A DNA stretch of 64,000 nt, taken from Oceanobacillus damuensis. GTDB taxonomy: Bacteria > Bacillota > Bacilli > Bacillales > Amphibacillaceae. The stretch is from positions 1 to 64,000 of the forward strand of contig NZ_LQNF01000018.1 in assembly GCF_001618145.1 (NCBI RefSeq), in the 5' to 3' direction. Below are positions 18,105-27,252 of this stretch, in pieces. Positions within the stretch are counted from its first letter, which is position 1. Each line of letters opens with the position of its first letter. The notes under the pieces are model-generated. The model did no database searches. It saw nothing but the letters and a program-made list of their open reading frames with translations, and had not been told where the DNA came from. A program made the position numbers and the translations under genes.

Positions 18105-18318
18105 TTTATTCACCTCATTATTAGTTCTCACTGTTTAATGATAGTACGAAACCGCTTAATATGCAATCAAAAACGAAATATTATAGCAAATTTTGGCCTG
18201 CTGACATTTCAATTCTATCACTTTACGCGTAATATAATAAATAGTAGGGAAAAGAGAATATATGTTTTTTTATCACATAGTATAAAATATAATATAAATT
18301 GGTAAGGGGAAGTATCCA

Positions 18319-19389
18319 ATGCGTATGATTCAAAGTGTCCTGTCATTGACAATAATAGCTTTAGTCGTTTTTTATTTTATGGAAAGAGCAGATACTGCTC
18401 CAGTAGAAATAGTGAGCGGTGCTAATCATGCAGCACATGAAAAGAGAAATGCGTTAGAGTCAAAAATTGCACCGGAGAAGTTAGATCCTGCCAACCCATT
18501 AGAAGGCAATATGTTCAGCTGGATAGGTAAAACGGAACAGGAATTACTGGACAGCCTGGGCGAACCAAGCAGAATTGACCCAAGTGCCTATAATTATAAA
18601 TGGTGGGTTTATAACGCGTCTCTAAATCAATATATTCAATTTGGCATAGAAGCGAATGAAATCAAAACAATTTTCGCAGCAGGAGAAGATTTAGAAACAG
18701 AAGCTGTATATATTGGCCAAGACTTTGATGAAATTAGCCAGCATTTTACATTTACAGATGAAGTAACCTATAGTGAAGGATCATCTTCTTATGCGTTCAA
18801 GATGTCTAAAGAGGATTTGTCAACGAGACCTCTGGTAAAAATCGCTGATGGTACCTTCGTTCAATTTTATTTTGATACATTCACTACTAAACTATCTTCC
18901 ATACGGATTCTATCGGCAGAAATATTATTAAAGCATCGCCCTTATGAAATAGAATATCGCGGAAAGCTACCACAGGAGCCAAGCCTGACGGAAGAAGAAT
19001 GGGCGGCAGTCGAAAAAGGAATGGAGCAGCAAGTATTTGATTTAACGAATGTGATACGTGAGCAGCATGGTAAAAGCGCGTTGGAATGGGAGGAAAGTGT
19101 CAGCGATGTAGCCTATCATCACAGCAAAGATATGGCAACGAACAATTATTTTTCCCACTACAGTCTAAATGGTGATGGATTAAAAGAGCGGTTGGAAGTT
19201 GAAAGTGTATTTTATACTTCTGCTGGAGAAAATATAGCGGCACAATATCCGGATGCACCAGCCGCAATGGAAGGCTGGCTAAATAGCAGGGGACATCGCG
19301 AAGCTCTTCTTAATGATGATTATACACATATTGGAGTAGGTGTATACCAGTTCTATTACACACAAAATTTCCTTGGCAAACCATTGTAA
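18319..19389 (+). CDS. ylbC: YlbC: CAP-domain protein with CAP-associated N-terminal domain
   Basis: A membrane-anchored or secreted protein (356 residues): signal/anchor helix 3-22, CAP-associated N-terminal domain (~65-205) and C-terminal SCP/PR1-like CAP domain (~240-350). The CAP domain has VIREQHGKSALEWEESVSDVA, HHSKDMATNNYFSH, AGENIAA and WLNSRGHREALL, with the usual histidines. Extracellular CAP proteins in Bacillus are of unclear function. The ribosome site TAAGGGGAAG precedes ATG. Followed by a terminator. Confidence 0.9.
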   Translation: MRMIQSVLSLTIIALVVFYFMERADTAPVEIVSGANHAAHEKRNALESKIAPEKLDPANPLEGNMFSWIGKTEQELLDSLGEPSRIDPSAYNYKWWVYNASLNQYIQFGIEANEIKTIFAAGEDLETEAVYIGQDFDEISQHFTFTDEVTYSEGSSSYAFKMSKEDLSTRPLVKIADGTFVQFYFDTFTTKLSSIRILSAEILLKHRPYEIEYRGKLPQEPSLTEEEWAAVEKGMEQQVFDLTNVIREQHGKSALEWEESVSDVAYHHSKDMATNNYFSHYSLNGDGLKERLEVESVFYTSAGENIAAQYPDAPAAMEGWLNSRGHREALLNDDYTHIGVGVYQFYYTQNFLGKPL

Positions 19390-19399
19390 AGACCTGGCT

Positions 19400-19430
19400 C
19401 ACGAGGTTATATAACCTCGTGGGTTTTTTT
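19400..19430 (+). terminator. ylbC terminator
   Basis: Perfect 11-bp stem CACGAGGTTAT/ATAACCTCGTG followed by GG and seven T. Confidence 0.92.
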
Positions 19431-19488
19431 CTGCACAATAGTTGGGTACCCGCATAAATTAAATAGTACAGATGACTATTAATAAGGG

Positions 19489-19890
19489 GTGAAAAAATTG
19501 GAGGAATTACATCCGACACTGATTGCTTTTAAAGAGTTCATCAATAAACATCCACTTCTATTAAGGGAAATCAGAAAAAGTGGAAGGTCATGGCAGGAGT
19601 ATTATGAGCAATGGATATTGTTGGGGGAGGACGATCCGCACTGGGATAATTATAAAGGGGAACCATCAACAGATCACTCTCAAAATACAGATAAAACAGT
19701 TGGAAAAGATTCTGAGCTGATGAGCCAGCTGTTAAAATATACATCAAACCTTGATATTAATAAAATGCAGGGACAGGTAAATCAATTGAGTAAGGCAATA
19801 GCAGCTATTCAGGACATGATGGAACAGTTCAAAGGGTCACAGAAAAAAGAACAGCCACCCAAGGATCCTTTCAGCTGGGTAAGGGATTGA
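19489..19890 (+). CDS. ylbD: YlbD-like (putative coat) protein
   Basis: About 130 residues, mainly helical and polar. The N-terminus (LHPTLIAFKEFINKHPLLL) and SWQEYYEQWILLGEDDPHW match the YlbD family, annotated as a putative spore coat protein. The start is either GTG 19489 or, more likely, TTG 19498, since AAGGGGTG would then be its ribosome site at six bases. The C-terminal half (DLDINKMQGQVNQLSKAIAA) looks coiled-coil. ylbE follows immediately. Confidence 0.82.
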   Translation: MKKLEELHPTLIAFKEFINKHPLLLREIRKSGRSWQEYYEQWILLGEDDPHWDNYKGEPSTDHSQNTDKTVGKDSELMSQLLKYTSNLDINKMQGQVNQLSKAIAAIQDMMEQFKGSQKKEQPPKDPFSWVRD

Positions 19891-19900
19891 GGTGATTAGC

Positions 19901-20134
19901 ATGGATTCTATTGTTGAGCAGTATTTGAAGCAAAATCCAGCATCGGCTGCATTTGTAAGATATAATCCGATCTGGTACCGTTATTTATCGAGAAATCCGG
20001 GCAGAATAAGGGAGATGGAAAAGGAAGCTAAAATTTTTTATGGAAAAACATTTCCACAACAACTTGAAAATTTAAATAACCGTATACAGATGATTAACAT
20101 GCTCACGCAGGTTGCAAAGGCGATGAAGGATTAA
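19901..20134 (+). CDS. ylbE: YlbE-like protein
   Basis: A 77-residue protein of the YlbE family. Characteristic piece: VRYNPIWYRYLSRNPGRI near the front, then a helical tail. Unknown function. GAGGTGATTAGC precedes ATG 19901 at correct spacing; an upstream in-frame GTG (19892) is part of the ribosome site. It overlaps the end of ylbD by its leader, so the two are coupled. Confidence 0.85.
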   Translation: MDSIVEQYLKQNPASAAFVRYNPIWYRYLSRNPGRIREMEKEAKIFYGKTFPQQLENLNNRIQMINMLTQVAKAMKD

Positions 20135-20195
20135 ATCAATGTATTTTCATTCTGGTCATTAAATGATAGTATATATAATAGTGGAGGTGTATTAG

Positions 20196-20633
20196 ATGAT
20201 AGCTACATTGGAATATGTAAATATTCTGGATAGATCAGAGAAGCTTGGGAAGATGGTGATGGATTCCGAAGTTATGGAAGCATATCAGAAAACTCGTGCA
20301 GCTCTTGAAGAAGATAAAGAAGCACAAAAGCTTATAAAAGCTTTTTCAGATATGAAAGACAATTATAATGATGTACAGCGTTTTGGGAGATACCACCCGG
20401 ATTATTATGAAATTATGAAAAATGTCCGTTCCACGAAAAGGGAAATGGATATGAACGAGAAGGTTGCAGCATTTAAAGTTGCGGAGCGAAATCTTCAGAA
20501 ATTACTTGACGAGATCAGCCAATATGTCGCTAACAGCGTTAGTGAACAGATCAAAGCACCGAAAGATGGTGCTGCTCTTAGTGATAGTGGCTGTGGATGT
20601 GGTAGTGGTGGAGCATGCGGTTGTGCTTCATAA
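20196..20633 (+). CDS. ylbF: YlbF (RicF), Y-complex / RNA-processing regulator
   Basis: A 145-residue helical protein of the YlbF/YmcA family. With YmcA and YaaT it forms the Ric complex that directs RNase Y processing of operon mRNAs and promotes competence, biofilm formation and sporulation in B. subtilis. Core helices include YQKTRAALEEDKEAQKLIKAF and EIMKNVRSTKREMDMNEKVA. The C-terminus CGCGSGGACGC holds the cysteines that help bind the 4Fe-4S clusters of the complex. GGAGGTG lies upstream of ATG. Confidence 0.92.
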   Translation: MIATLEYVNILDRSEKLGKMVMDSEVMEAYQKTRAALEEDKEAQKLIKAFSDMKDNYNDVQRFGRYHPDYYEIMKNVRSTKREMDMNEKVAAFKVAERNLQKLLDEISQYVANSVSEQIKAPKDGAALSDSGCGCGSGGACGCAS

Positions 20634-20770
20634 TGAATCAGTACATGCCTTCAGATAAATTCTGAAGGCTCCTGATATTAATACATATTTGAAGTGATTT
20701 CATTCCACCTGCAACGGGCAGTAAGAACCATGAAAGGAAGTTTCACTTTAAAAGGAAGAGAGGGTTTTCA

Positions 20771-21046
20771 ATGAAAACTGATCGGCAAGGTATCGTTGTC
20801 TGGTTCCAACATATGAAGAACCTTAAACAGCTTAAAAGATATGGAAATTTGATTTATTCTTCCCGAAGACTTAGATATGCTGTAATATATGTGAATCGTG
20901 AAGAAATCGAAGAAGTTGAAATGAAAATAATGAAGCATTCTTTTGTTTCCAAAATTGAGAGATCCTATAAACCGTTTGTACGTACTGATTATGAAAATGC
21001 TAAACCAGACAAAGCAAAACAATATGATTATAAAATGGGCATTTAA
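20771..21046 (+). CDS. ylbG: YlbG (DUF2129) family protein
   Basis: A 91-residue DUF2129 protein with the ferredoxin-like pattern RQGIVVWFQHMKNLKQLKRYG and RYAVIYVNREEIEEVEMKI. It is highly charged and cytosolic; role not known. The ribosome site GAGAGGG precedes ATG. A 9-bp hairpin without T-run lies in the ylbF-ylbG gap (about 20647-20669) and may be an mRNA processing or stability element. Confidence 0.87.
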   Translation: MKTDRQGIVVWFQHMKNLKQLKRYGNLIYSSRRLRYAVIYVNREEIEEVEMKIMKHSFVSKIERSYKPFVRTDYENAKPDKAKQYDYKMGI

Positions 21047-21082
21047 ACCTTTGTGAATCAAAAGTATTCACGAAGGTTTTTA
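21045..21082 (+). terminator. ylbG terminator
   Basis: Stem AAACCTTTGTGAAT/ATTCACGAAGGTTT with T-run; overlaps the ylbG stop. Confidence 0.88.
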
Positions 21083-21099
21083 ATATGCTTCTGAAGTAG

Positions 21100-21345
21100 A
21101 TAACGAGTGGAAGCAATAGCACAATCTATTGACCAAAAATCGCTCCGCTCTTTGTGTTTCCTGTATCTCCGCCGGCTCAGTCCAGTCCATACGCTCCTGA
21201 CCAGTCGCCTCCGCTTTTGTTACGTCCAGCTCCGGCTCATAGAAACTCCCGTCATAAGCAATGGACACTTCGTACAGGGAAGTACACCTGTACTACGGTC
21301 CCTTGCTTATGCGTCCGTTTCTGACCAATCGCCTCCGCTTTTGTT
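21100..21345 (+). repeat. R1 intergenic repeat, copy b
   Basis: It shares with copies a and c the outer stem CATAAGCAATGGAC (21253-21266) / GTCCCTTGCTTATG (21298-21311) and the block CACGTCCAGCTCCGG-like at 21214. The inner arm is different: GTACAGG (21272-21278) pairs with CCTGTAC (21287-21293) instead of AAGCGC/GCGCTT. CGCCTCCGCTTTTGTT occurs twice. After it, 21346-21635 holds another inverted repeat (ACCTGCAGAA/TTCTGCAGGT) and no gene; ORFs crossing this stretch are repeat-derived. Confidence 0.75.
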
Positions 21346-21635
21346 GTTACACAAAAAGAAAAACCTGCAGAATATTTTTCTGCAGGTCCCTTTGTTTCCG
21401 TTTGAAACAAAAAGGCAAAGGGAGAGGAGAAACCGGAGGAAGAACTTATGGGGAAGTGTAAGTCTTCTCCGCTTTTGAAACAACCAAACTAACGATTAGT
21501 TGAATCATTATGATATTATGGACATTGTAAGAAAATATATACATCGCTAATCAATAAACCATTCTTTTCTCGGTTTTCTAAATAATCATTTTATGATAGG
21601 ATTAGTGACGAATAGCGTCAAATAGAGGTGGATAC

Positions 21636-22190
21636 ATGCGAGTTATAGCTGGTAATTTAAAAGGAAGACAGTTAAAAGCAGTTCCGGGAAAATCGACAAG
21701 ACCAACTACGGATAAGGTGAAGGAATCTGTCTTTCAAGTAATGGGCCCATTTTTTGATGGAGGGAAGGTTCTGGACTTGTTTGCAGGGAGTGGCTCCTTA
21801 GGTATAGAGGCGATGAGCCGTGGCATGGATTATGGTGTATTTGTAGATAAACACCCAAAGGCAATACATATCATAAATGAAAACCTTAAATTATTGAAAC
21901 TTGATCAAAATTCGGAGGTTTATCGGGCAGAAGCACATAGAGCTTTGAAAGCAGCTGCTAAACGCGAGCTTACGTTCGATTTGATTATACTCGATCCGCC
22001 ATATGGCCAGGTCAATTATGAGGACATTCTAAAAGCAATTTTAGAATTGAATTTAATTCGTGCCGGGGGAACAATATATTGTGAACACGATTTATCTGAG
22101 AAATTACCTGGCAAACTCCAGGAACTTGAAGCATTCAAAGAGGACCGCTTCGGTGGCACGATAGGTATTACTATATATAAAGCACAGTAA
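21636..22190 (+). CDS. rsmD: 16S rRNA (guanine966-N2)-methyltransferase RsmD
   Basis: A 184-residue SAM-dependent methyltransferase that modifies G966 of 16S rRNA (E. coli numbering). It starts with MRVIAGNLKGRQLKAVPG; the SAM site is VLDLFAGSGSLGIEAMSRG, and the catalytic motif IV is DPPYG. AGAGGTGG precedes ATG. It is followed 12 bases later by coaD, a pairing conserved throughout Bacillaceae (ylbH-ylbI). Confidence 0.95.
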   Translation: MRVIAGNLKGRQLKAVPGKSTRPTTDKVKESVFQVMGPFFDGGKVLDLFAGSGSLGIEAMSRGMDYGVFVDKHPKAIHIINENLKLLKLDQNSEVYRAEAHRALKAAAKRELTFDLIILDPPYGQVNYEDILKAILELNLIRAGGTIYCEHDLSEKLPGKLQELEAFKEDRFGGTIGITIYKAQ

Positions 22191-22686
<496 letters not shown>

Positions 22687-22688
<2 letters not shown>

Positions 22689-22715
22689 AAAGATGGCAGA
22701 TGCCATCTTTTTATT
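22687..22715 (+). terminator. coaD terminator
   Basis: Stem AAAAGATGGCA/TGCCATCTTTTT with a two-base (GA) apex. Confidence 0.85.
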
Positions 22716-22870
22716 TAACCCAACTTTAGTATCAATAAAACTAGGTTCACTCATTTAACTATAGTAATCATAGAACTTCTTAACAATGCCTTGCTAACTT
22801 GATAAAAAGAAGGCTGTTTGCAAGTTCTATTTTTAAAGTTTTGTTGCTTCATAAGCGCCGCAGTTTCTGT

Positions 22871-23272
22871 AAAATGCGAAGTAATTTGAATTTATTTCCG
22901 GTGATATGCGCATTTGCTGCCGTCCGGGATCGCTCTGGGCGGATGCGCATCCTTAGGTCACGGCCTCAGCTCCGAAGAGAAAACCACTCTTCTGGTCTTC
23001 GGACACGTGCTTTTCCCGCAGGAGTCGACTGCCTGCCGCTCCCCCGAACTGGTAAAGCTGTATAATTAGATTTTGTTATTAAGGATGCAGTTTATTAACA
23101 GCAAACTTAACCAGCTCGGGGAAATACACGGAGACACCAACGGGAGGAAAGGCATAGGTGAGACACTGAAATGCGCTAGCATGAAGGGGCTCACCAGCCG
23201 CCTTAGGATGCGCGCAGTGTATTTTCCCTGAGCGGTCGCCGAAGCCACTTGTCTTAGCCTAGTTCGCATTTT
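22871..23272 (+). mobile_element. R2 element, copy A (MITE-like, ~400 bp)
   Basis: It begins with AAAATGCGAAGTAA (22871-22884) and ends with the near-inverse TTCGCATTTT (23263-23272). The inside is nearly identical to the minus strand of 30620-31050. It holds a stem TCCGAAGA/TCTTCGGA and a longer one, CCCGAACTGGT/ACCAGCTCGGG, around a ~55-base AT-rich loop. No ORF spans it, so it is non-autonomous. Homology to copy B continues a dozen bases outside the left terminal repeat (AGTTTCTGTAAA), so the true ends are uncertain. Confidence 0.75.
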
Positions 23273-23382
23273 ATATCAAATGTGAAATAAAATGAACAGG
23301 ATACTAGATGTATCCAGAATGCCACGACAGTTAATCCTAAGTCACCATAAGCAGTATCTCCAGCCTTCTATGCTCCAAAACC

Positions 23383-24612
23383 TTACTCCGCTATAGTGGA
23401 GTTTTTTAATCTTTTATATAAAATAATAGCAGAGATTGCCAGAAAGCTAATCGTGATCAATGGCCCAAAATCCTTCAAGCAGTTTAAAATTGTATGCCAC
23501 ATGTTATCTGTAACTCCATCTTGTGAAACAGGTATTTCATTCAGTTCCAATGTGTGCCTGTCCAGGTAAAGAGGTTTAAACAGAATAACTGTTAAAATAA
23601 CCGCAAACGTTCCATGAAGGAGGCGCGCAAAGAAATAGGGAGTGAATCGGATATCCGTCTTTGCAAGGATACTCGCTACTTGTGCATGAATAGATAAGCC
23701 ATTGAAACCTAGTATAAAACTTACAAGAATTGCTTTAGGAAGAAGGGAATCTGTTGTTGTTTGTGAAATCATATTTGCTCCGATTGTAATCTCAAACACC
23801 CCAGAGATGAACGGAAGCGCTAAATCCGCAGGCAGCCCCAATCCTTTTAAAATCTGTTCGCCAATCAGGGCGATTGCCGGTGAAATGCCGAGAAGGAATA
23901 ACAATTTTATCAGCACCGAAAAAAGGATAATAAATCCTCCAATCATCACTAATGTTTTAATTGAATGCAAGACAGCATCCCCAAGAATTTCACCTAATGG
24001 TTTGTTTTCCTTCATGCGTGTTTCATGCATTTCCATAAAAGCTCTTATGATGGAAATTTTAGGTTTTCGTCGCTCGCCCATTCGTTGCAGCTTGCTTTCG
24101 TTCCTTCCATGGAATCGCATGCATACCCCGACAAGAGCATTGCTTAAATAATGGCAAAACGCCAATAAAGTACCCAGTTTTAAATCATGAAAAAAACCTG
24201 CAGAGATTGCTCCAAAAATAAATAATGGACTGGAATTATTTGTAAATGATACAAGTCTTTCGGCTTCAATCTTGGTTAGTTGCTTTTCTTCCCGCAAGCG
24301 TGCAGTAATTTTTGCTCCTGTAGGATATCCACTGGCCATGCCCATCATCCATCCGAAACTGCCTGCACCAGGAACATTAAATAACGGCCGCATAATTGGT
24401 TCAAACAAAGTCCCGATAAATTTGACAACTCCGAACGCAAGTAATAATTCTGCAGTAATGAAAAATGGAAGAAGTGATGGAAATACTACTTCCCCCCACA
24501 TGTTCAGTCCTCGGATGGCGGCCTCCAGAGCCTGGTCCGGAAAGCTGATAAGAGAAATAGTCAAAATGAATGCAAAACTTGAATAAATAAAAGTTTTTAT
24601 GATTTGCTTCAA
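23383..24612 (-). CDS. ylbJ: Sporulation integral membrane protein YlbJ
   Basis: A 409-residue membrane protein with about ten hydrophobic segments and gate-like nucleoside-permease style repeats (FGWMMGMASGYPTGAK, TNNSSPLFIFGAISAGFF, LGFNGLSIHAQVASIL). YlbJ is made under sigma-E in the mother cell and is required for stage V, heat-resistant spores; what it transports is not known. It diverges from sepM. Near its end a hairpin followed by T-run faces the plus strand (23384-23406). Confidence 0.9.
   Translation of the reverse strand: MKQIIKTFIYSSFAFILTISLISFPDQALEAAIRGLNMWGEVVFPSLLPFFITAELLLAFGVVKFIGTLFEPIMRPLFNVPGAGSFGWMMGMASGYPTGAKITARLREEKQLTKIEAERLVSFTNNSSPLFIFGAISAGFFHDLKLGTLLAFCHYLSNALVGVCMRFHGRNESKLQRMGERRKPKISIIRAFMEMHETRMKENKPLGEILGDAVLHSIKTLVMIGGFIILFSVLIKLLFLLGISPAIALIGEQILKGLGLPADLALPFISGVFEITIGANMISQTTTDSLLPKAILVSFILGFNGLSIHAQVASILAKTDIRFTPYFFARLLHGTFAVILTVILFKPLYLDRHTLELNEIPVSQDGVTDNMWHTILNCLKDFGPLITISFLAISAIILYKRLKNSTIAE
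23384..23406 (+). terminator. Plus-strand terminator inside the ylbJ 3' end
   Basis: ACTCC-GCTATA-GTGGAGT followed by TTTTTT on the plus strand. Read in the ylbJ direction the hairpin is followed by AAGG, so it stops transcription entering ylbJ antisense rather than ylbJ itself. Confidence 0.5.
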
Positions 24613-24804
24613 TAGAAAGCCCCCTAAATAATGAGCCTAGCTCTGTACAACTTATTTCGTTAGTAGTAGAATTATTCTAGCTTGTTTTAACCGAAGAATC
24701 GTTTTTAGTACAAGTCTGTACAATATACGCTCATACATAGGTTAAATATTCCATAGACATGTTAAAGAATTGTTTTCGGAGTTAGGAAGGAGCAATAAGA
24801 CACG

Positions 24805-25821
24805 ATGAAAGTGACCAAAAGAAATATTATATTTTTTATCATTACGGTTGCCTTAGTGTATTTTTTAGGTGCATATCAATTACCTTATTATATTCAAAAG
24901 CCAGGCGGTGCTAATCCATTGAATCCAATTGTCGAAGTAGTTGATGGGTATGATAGTGAGGGAGACATGCATCTTGTGACGGTTAGTGGACTTCAGGCGA
25001 CACCAATACAGTACCTCTTTGCAAAAATGTTTTCATATCAGGATATCCTTCCAATGTCAGAGGTATTTCCAGAGGGAATCTCACAGGATGATTATATGCA
25101 TGCACAGCTTCAGGTGATGGAAAGTTCGCAGGAAGCAGCGACTGTGGTGGCATATGAAGCAGCAGGAGAGAACATAACCATTGACTATGATGGGGTATAC
25201 GTTGTGTCCGTGGTTGAAGGTATGCCTGCTGAAGGGATACTTGAAACTGGTGATCGTATCATCGGCATTGATGGCAATGAAATTAAAGACGCTGCAGATT
25301 TAACTGATTATGTGGACACAAAACAGGCAGAGGACACAATTACGATTGAATTTGTACGTAATGATCAGACGATGCGTGAAGCAATAATGCTGGAAGAGTT
25401 TAGTGATATTGACAATAAAGTCGGAATCGGCATCAGTCTCGTAACAGACCGAAATGTTACAGTCGACCCGGAAATTCAATTTTCCAGTGGGAATATTGGG
25501 GGACCGAGTGCCGGGCTAATGTTTTCCTTGGAAATTTATGATCAATTGACTGAAGAAGATCTTACAAAAGGCAAGGAAATTGCTGGTACAGGAGAAGTGG
25601 ATTATGAAGGAAATGTACGTCGCATCGGTGGCATCGATAAGAAGATAGTGGCTGCTGAAAGGGAAGGAATCGATATATTTTTTGCTCCTTACGAGAATGG
25701 TGCAGAGAATTCCAATTATCAGCTTGCTGTGAAGACTGCAGAAGAAATTGGAACAGATATGGAAATTGTACCAGTAGATACTTTCGAAGATGCTTTGAAC
25801 TATTTGCAACAAACACAATAG
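24805..25821 (+). CDS. ylbL: SepM/YlbL-type membrane PDZ-Lon protease
   Basis: A 338-residue membrane-anchored serine protease: N-terminal helix 8-25, PDZ domain (~125-200) and Lon-type S16 catalytic domain. The catalytic Ser235 lies in GGPSAGLMF and Lys280 in RRIGGIDKKIVAAE, giving the Ser-Lys dyad. In B. subtilis YlbL contributes to removal of the checkpoint inhibitor YneA; the streptococcal homologue SepM processes a competence pheromone. GGAAGGAG precedes ATG. Confidence 0.93.
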   Translation: MKVTKRNIIFFIITVALVYFLGAYQLPYYIQKPGGANPLNPIVEVVDGYDSEGDMHLVTVSGLQATPIQYLFAKMFSYQDILPMSEVFPEGISQDDYMHAQLQVMESSQEAATVVAYEAAGENITIDYDGVYVVSVVEGMPAEGILETGDRIIGIDGNEIKDAADLTDYVDTKQAEDTITIEFVRNDQTMREAIMLEEFSDIDNKVGIGISLVTDRNVTVDPEIQFSSGNIGGPSAGLMFSLEIYDQLTEEDLTKGKEIAGTGEVDYEGNVRRIGGIDKKIVAAEREGIDIFFAPYENGAENSNYQLAVKTAEEIGTDMEIVPVDTFEDALNYLQQTQ

Positions 25822-25836
25822 CATAAGGATATATTC

Positions 25837-25866
25837 AAAAATAGACCTGTCATCAGGTCTATTTTT
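25837..25866. terminator. Bidirectional terminator between ylbL and tmcAL
   Basis: 13-bp stem AAAAATAGACCTG/CAGGTCTATTTTT with a four-base loop, overlapping the tmcAL stop. Confidence 0.9.
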
Positions 25867-27070
25867 GGATAATTGGTGTCTGTAATTCCTGCTTAAAGAG
25901 CAGGTTTCTTTTCCGTGAAGGCAGAATACTATAATAAGCATGTGCAGCCTTTTCCTCTATTGACAAGACGGATGGCTGCCGGCGAGTTAGTTTAGAAACA
26001 AGCGGTACATTCATCAGCTTCTTTTGTCTGTTTAAATATTCTCTGCCTCTTTGAGTCATTCCGAGAACACGAACGTATGGAACCGTTTGAATAGGAATCT
26101 CTGACAGATCAGCTTTTTTTGTATTTGTTAAAATATGTACAAATATGCGCTGAATTCTTGTCCAGGTATAGCGTTTGGTTTTGATTGCCTCAACCCAGTC
26201 ATAAAAAGACGTCGCATGGTGAACTGTTTTTAGGATTCTGTTTTCCAAACCTTCCTCAACGTCCTGAATCGCTGCGATTTCATTGGCAGACATTGTCATA
26301 ACACGATAGGAAAGAATTGGAAAGTAATTTTCCCACGCATGCCATACAGATGCTTTATCTTTGTATAGCATTAATTGTTTCGCGGTTTCTTCGGGCATAG
26401 TCGATTTGATTTCTGACGTTAACGAATCGTTCTTCAGCATTTCTTTTCTGATACTTGTGGCACTGGCAATCTCGCTGGCGATTGTTTGATCATGAAAATC
26501 ATTGTTCGTACGTTGGATGGTTAAAGGAGCAATATCCAAGTTGTTTTCCATGATTGCTTTTACATAGCTGTAACCAAGAATATTGTTCGGTTTTGACAGA
26601 TCCATATTTTTGTCTGTTAAACCTATATGCTGATAGGCACGCTTGCTCGCTTCCGGGTAGGAGAGACCCTGGTCTAAGAATTGTTTTAATGTTATTTTAA
26701 ACTCGGACTCTTTTTCTTTGAAGTAATAATAACTTGTTTTGAAATTCGAAATGGAACCAGACTCACTTCCAAAACAAATGCTGGACACTCCGGCCTCGCT
26801 TAACGTTTTAACGGCACCATCTGCGAATAAATCACTATGCTGTACCGCATATATGTATGGTAGTTCTAGAATAATATCAATACCTGTCTGTAAAGCAGCA
26901 GATGCACGGTGGAATTTATCTATGACAGCGGGCTCTCCGCGCTGAAGAAAATTACCGCTCATTACAGCTATCATACAGTCTGCACCGGATTGTTTACGTG
27001 CTTCTTCTATATGGTAGACATGTCCATTATGGAACGGATTATATTCGACGATCAGACCACAAGCATTCAT
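25859..27070 (-). CDS. tmcAL: tRNA(Met) cytidine acetate ligase TmcAL (YlbM)
   Basis: A 403-residue nucleotidyltransferase-like ligase that activates acetate with ATP and makes N4-acetylcytidine at the wobble position of elongator tRNA-Met. The N-terminus carries the HxGH-type ATP site in VEYNPFHNGHVYHI; other family blocks are AVMSGNFLQRGEPAV and FGSESG. C-terminal half is helical (TRIQRIFVHILTNTKK). It diverges from ylbN. Confidence 0.93.
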   Translation of the reverse strand: MNACGLIVEYNPFHNGHVYHIEEARKQSGADCMIAVMSGNFLQRGEPAVIDKFHRASAALQTGIDIILELPYIYAVQHSDLFADGAVKTLSEAGVSSICFGSESGSISNFKTSYYYFKEKESEFKITLKQFLDQGLSYPEASKRAYQHIGLTDKNMDLSKPNNILGYSYVKAIMENNLDIAPLTIQRTNNDFHDQTIASEIASATSIRKEMLKNDSLTSEIKSTMPEETAKQLMLYKDKASVWHAWENYFPILSYRVMTMSANEIAAIQDVEEGLENRILKTVHHATSFYDWVEAIKTKRYTWTRIQRIFVHILTNTKKADLSEIPIQTVPYVRVLGMTQRGREYLNRQKKLMNVPLVSKLTRRQPSVLSIEEKAAHAYYSILPSRKRNLLFKQELQTPIIQK

Positions 27071-27196
27071 AAATTCAACTCCTAGTATCGGCTGTTAATT
27101 ATTGTAACAAATTATTAATTGCACTGCATCCTAGAGTATTATATGATTAGTAAAAACAGGAGCGGGAAATATAGTAGTAAGTGTAAAGAAAATATG

Positions 27197-27225
27197 TTGA
27201 CAAAAGTTCTTTTTTCTTTTAAAAT
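27197..27225 (+). promoter_or_regulatory. Sigma-A promoter of ylbN-rpmF
   Basis: TTGACA (27197-27202), 17-bp spacer, TAAAAT (27220-27225), about 28 bases before the ylbN start. One of the best vegetative promoters in the window. Confidence 0.8.
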
Positions 27226-27252
27226 AACTCTTGTTGCCTAGAGGTGATAATA

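Noticed and set aside
20647-20669. GCCTTCAGA/TCTGAAGGC hairpin between ylbF and ylbG as a terminator
   Set aside because: No T-run follows; kept only as a possible processing element in the ylbG entry.
21107-21478. ORFs of 123 and 66 residues in the R1 copy b region
   Set aside because: They run through palindromic repeat sequence, lack ribosome sites and have no family likeness.
22799-23269. ORFs of 88 and 67 residues over R2 copy A (and the 70-113-residue ones at 30377-31127 over copy B)
   Set aside because: Both strands of a repeated GC-rich element are open by composition; frames are not conserved between the two copies.
23702-24151. 149-residue ORF antisense to ylbJ
   Set aside because: It is a shadow of the hydrophobic ylbJ coding sequence in another frame; no start signal.
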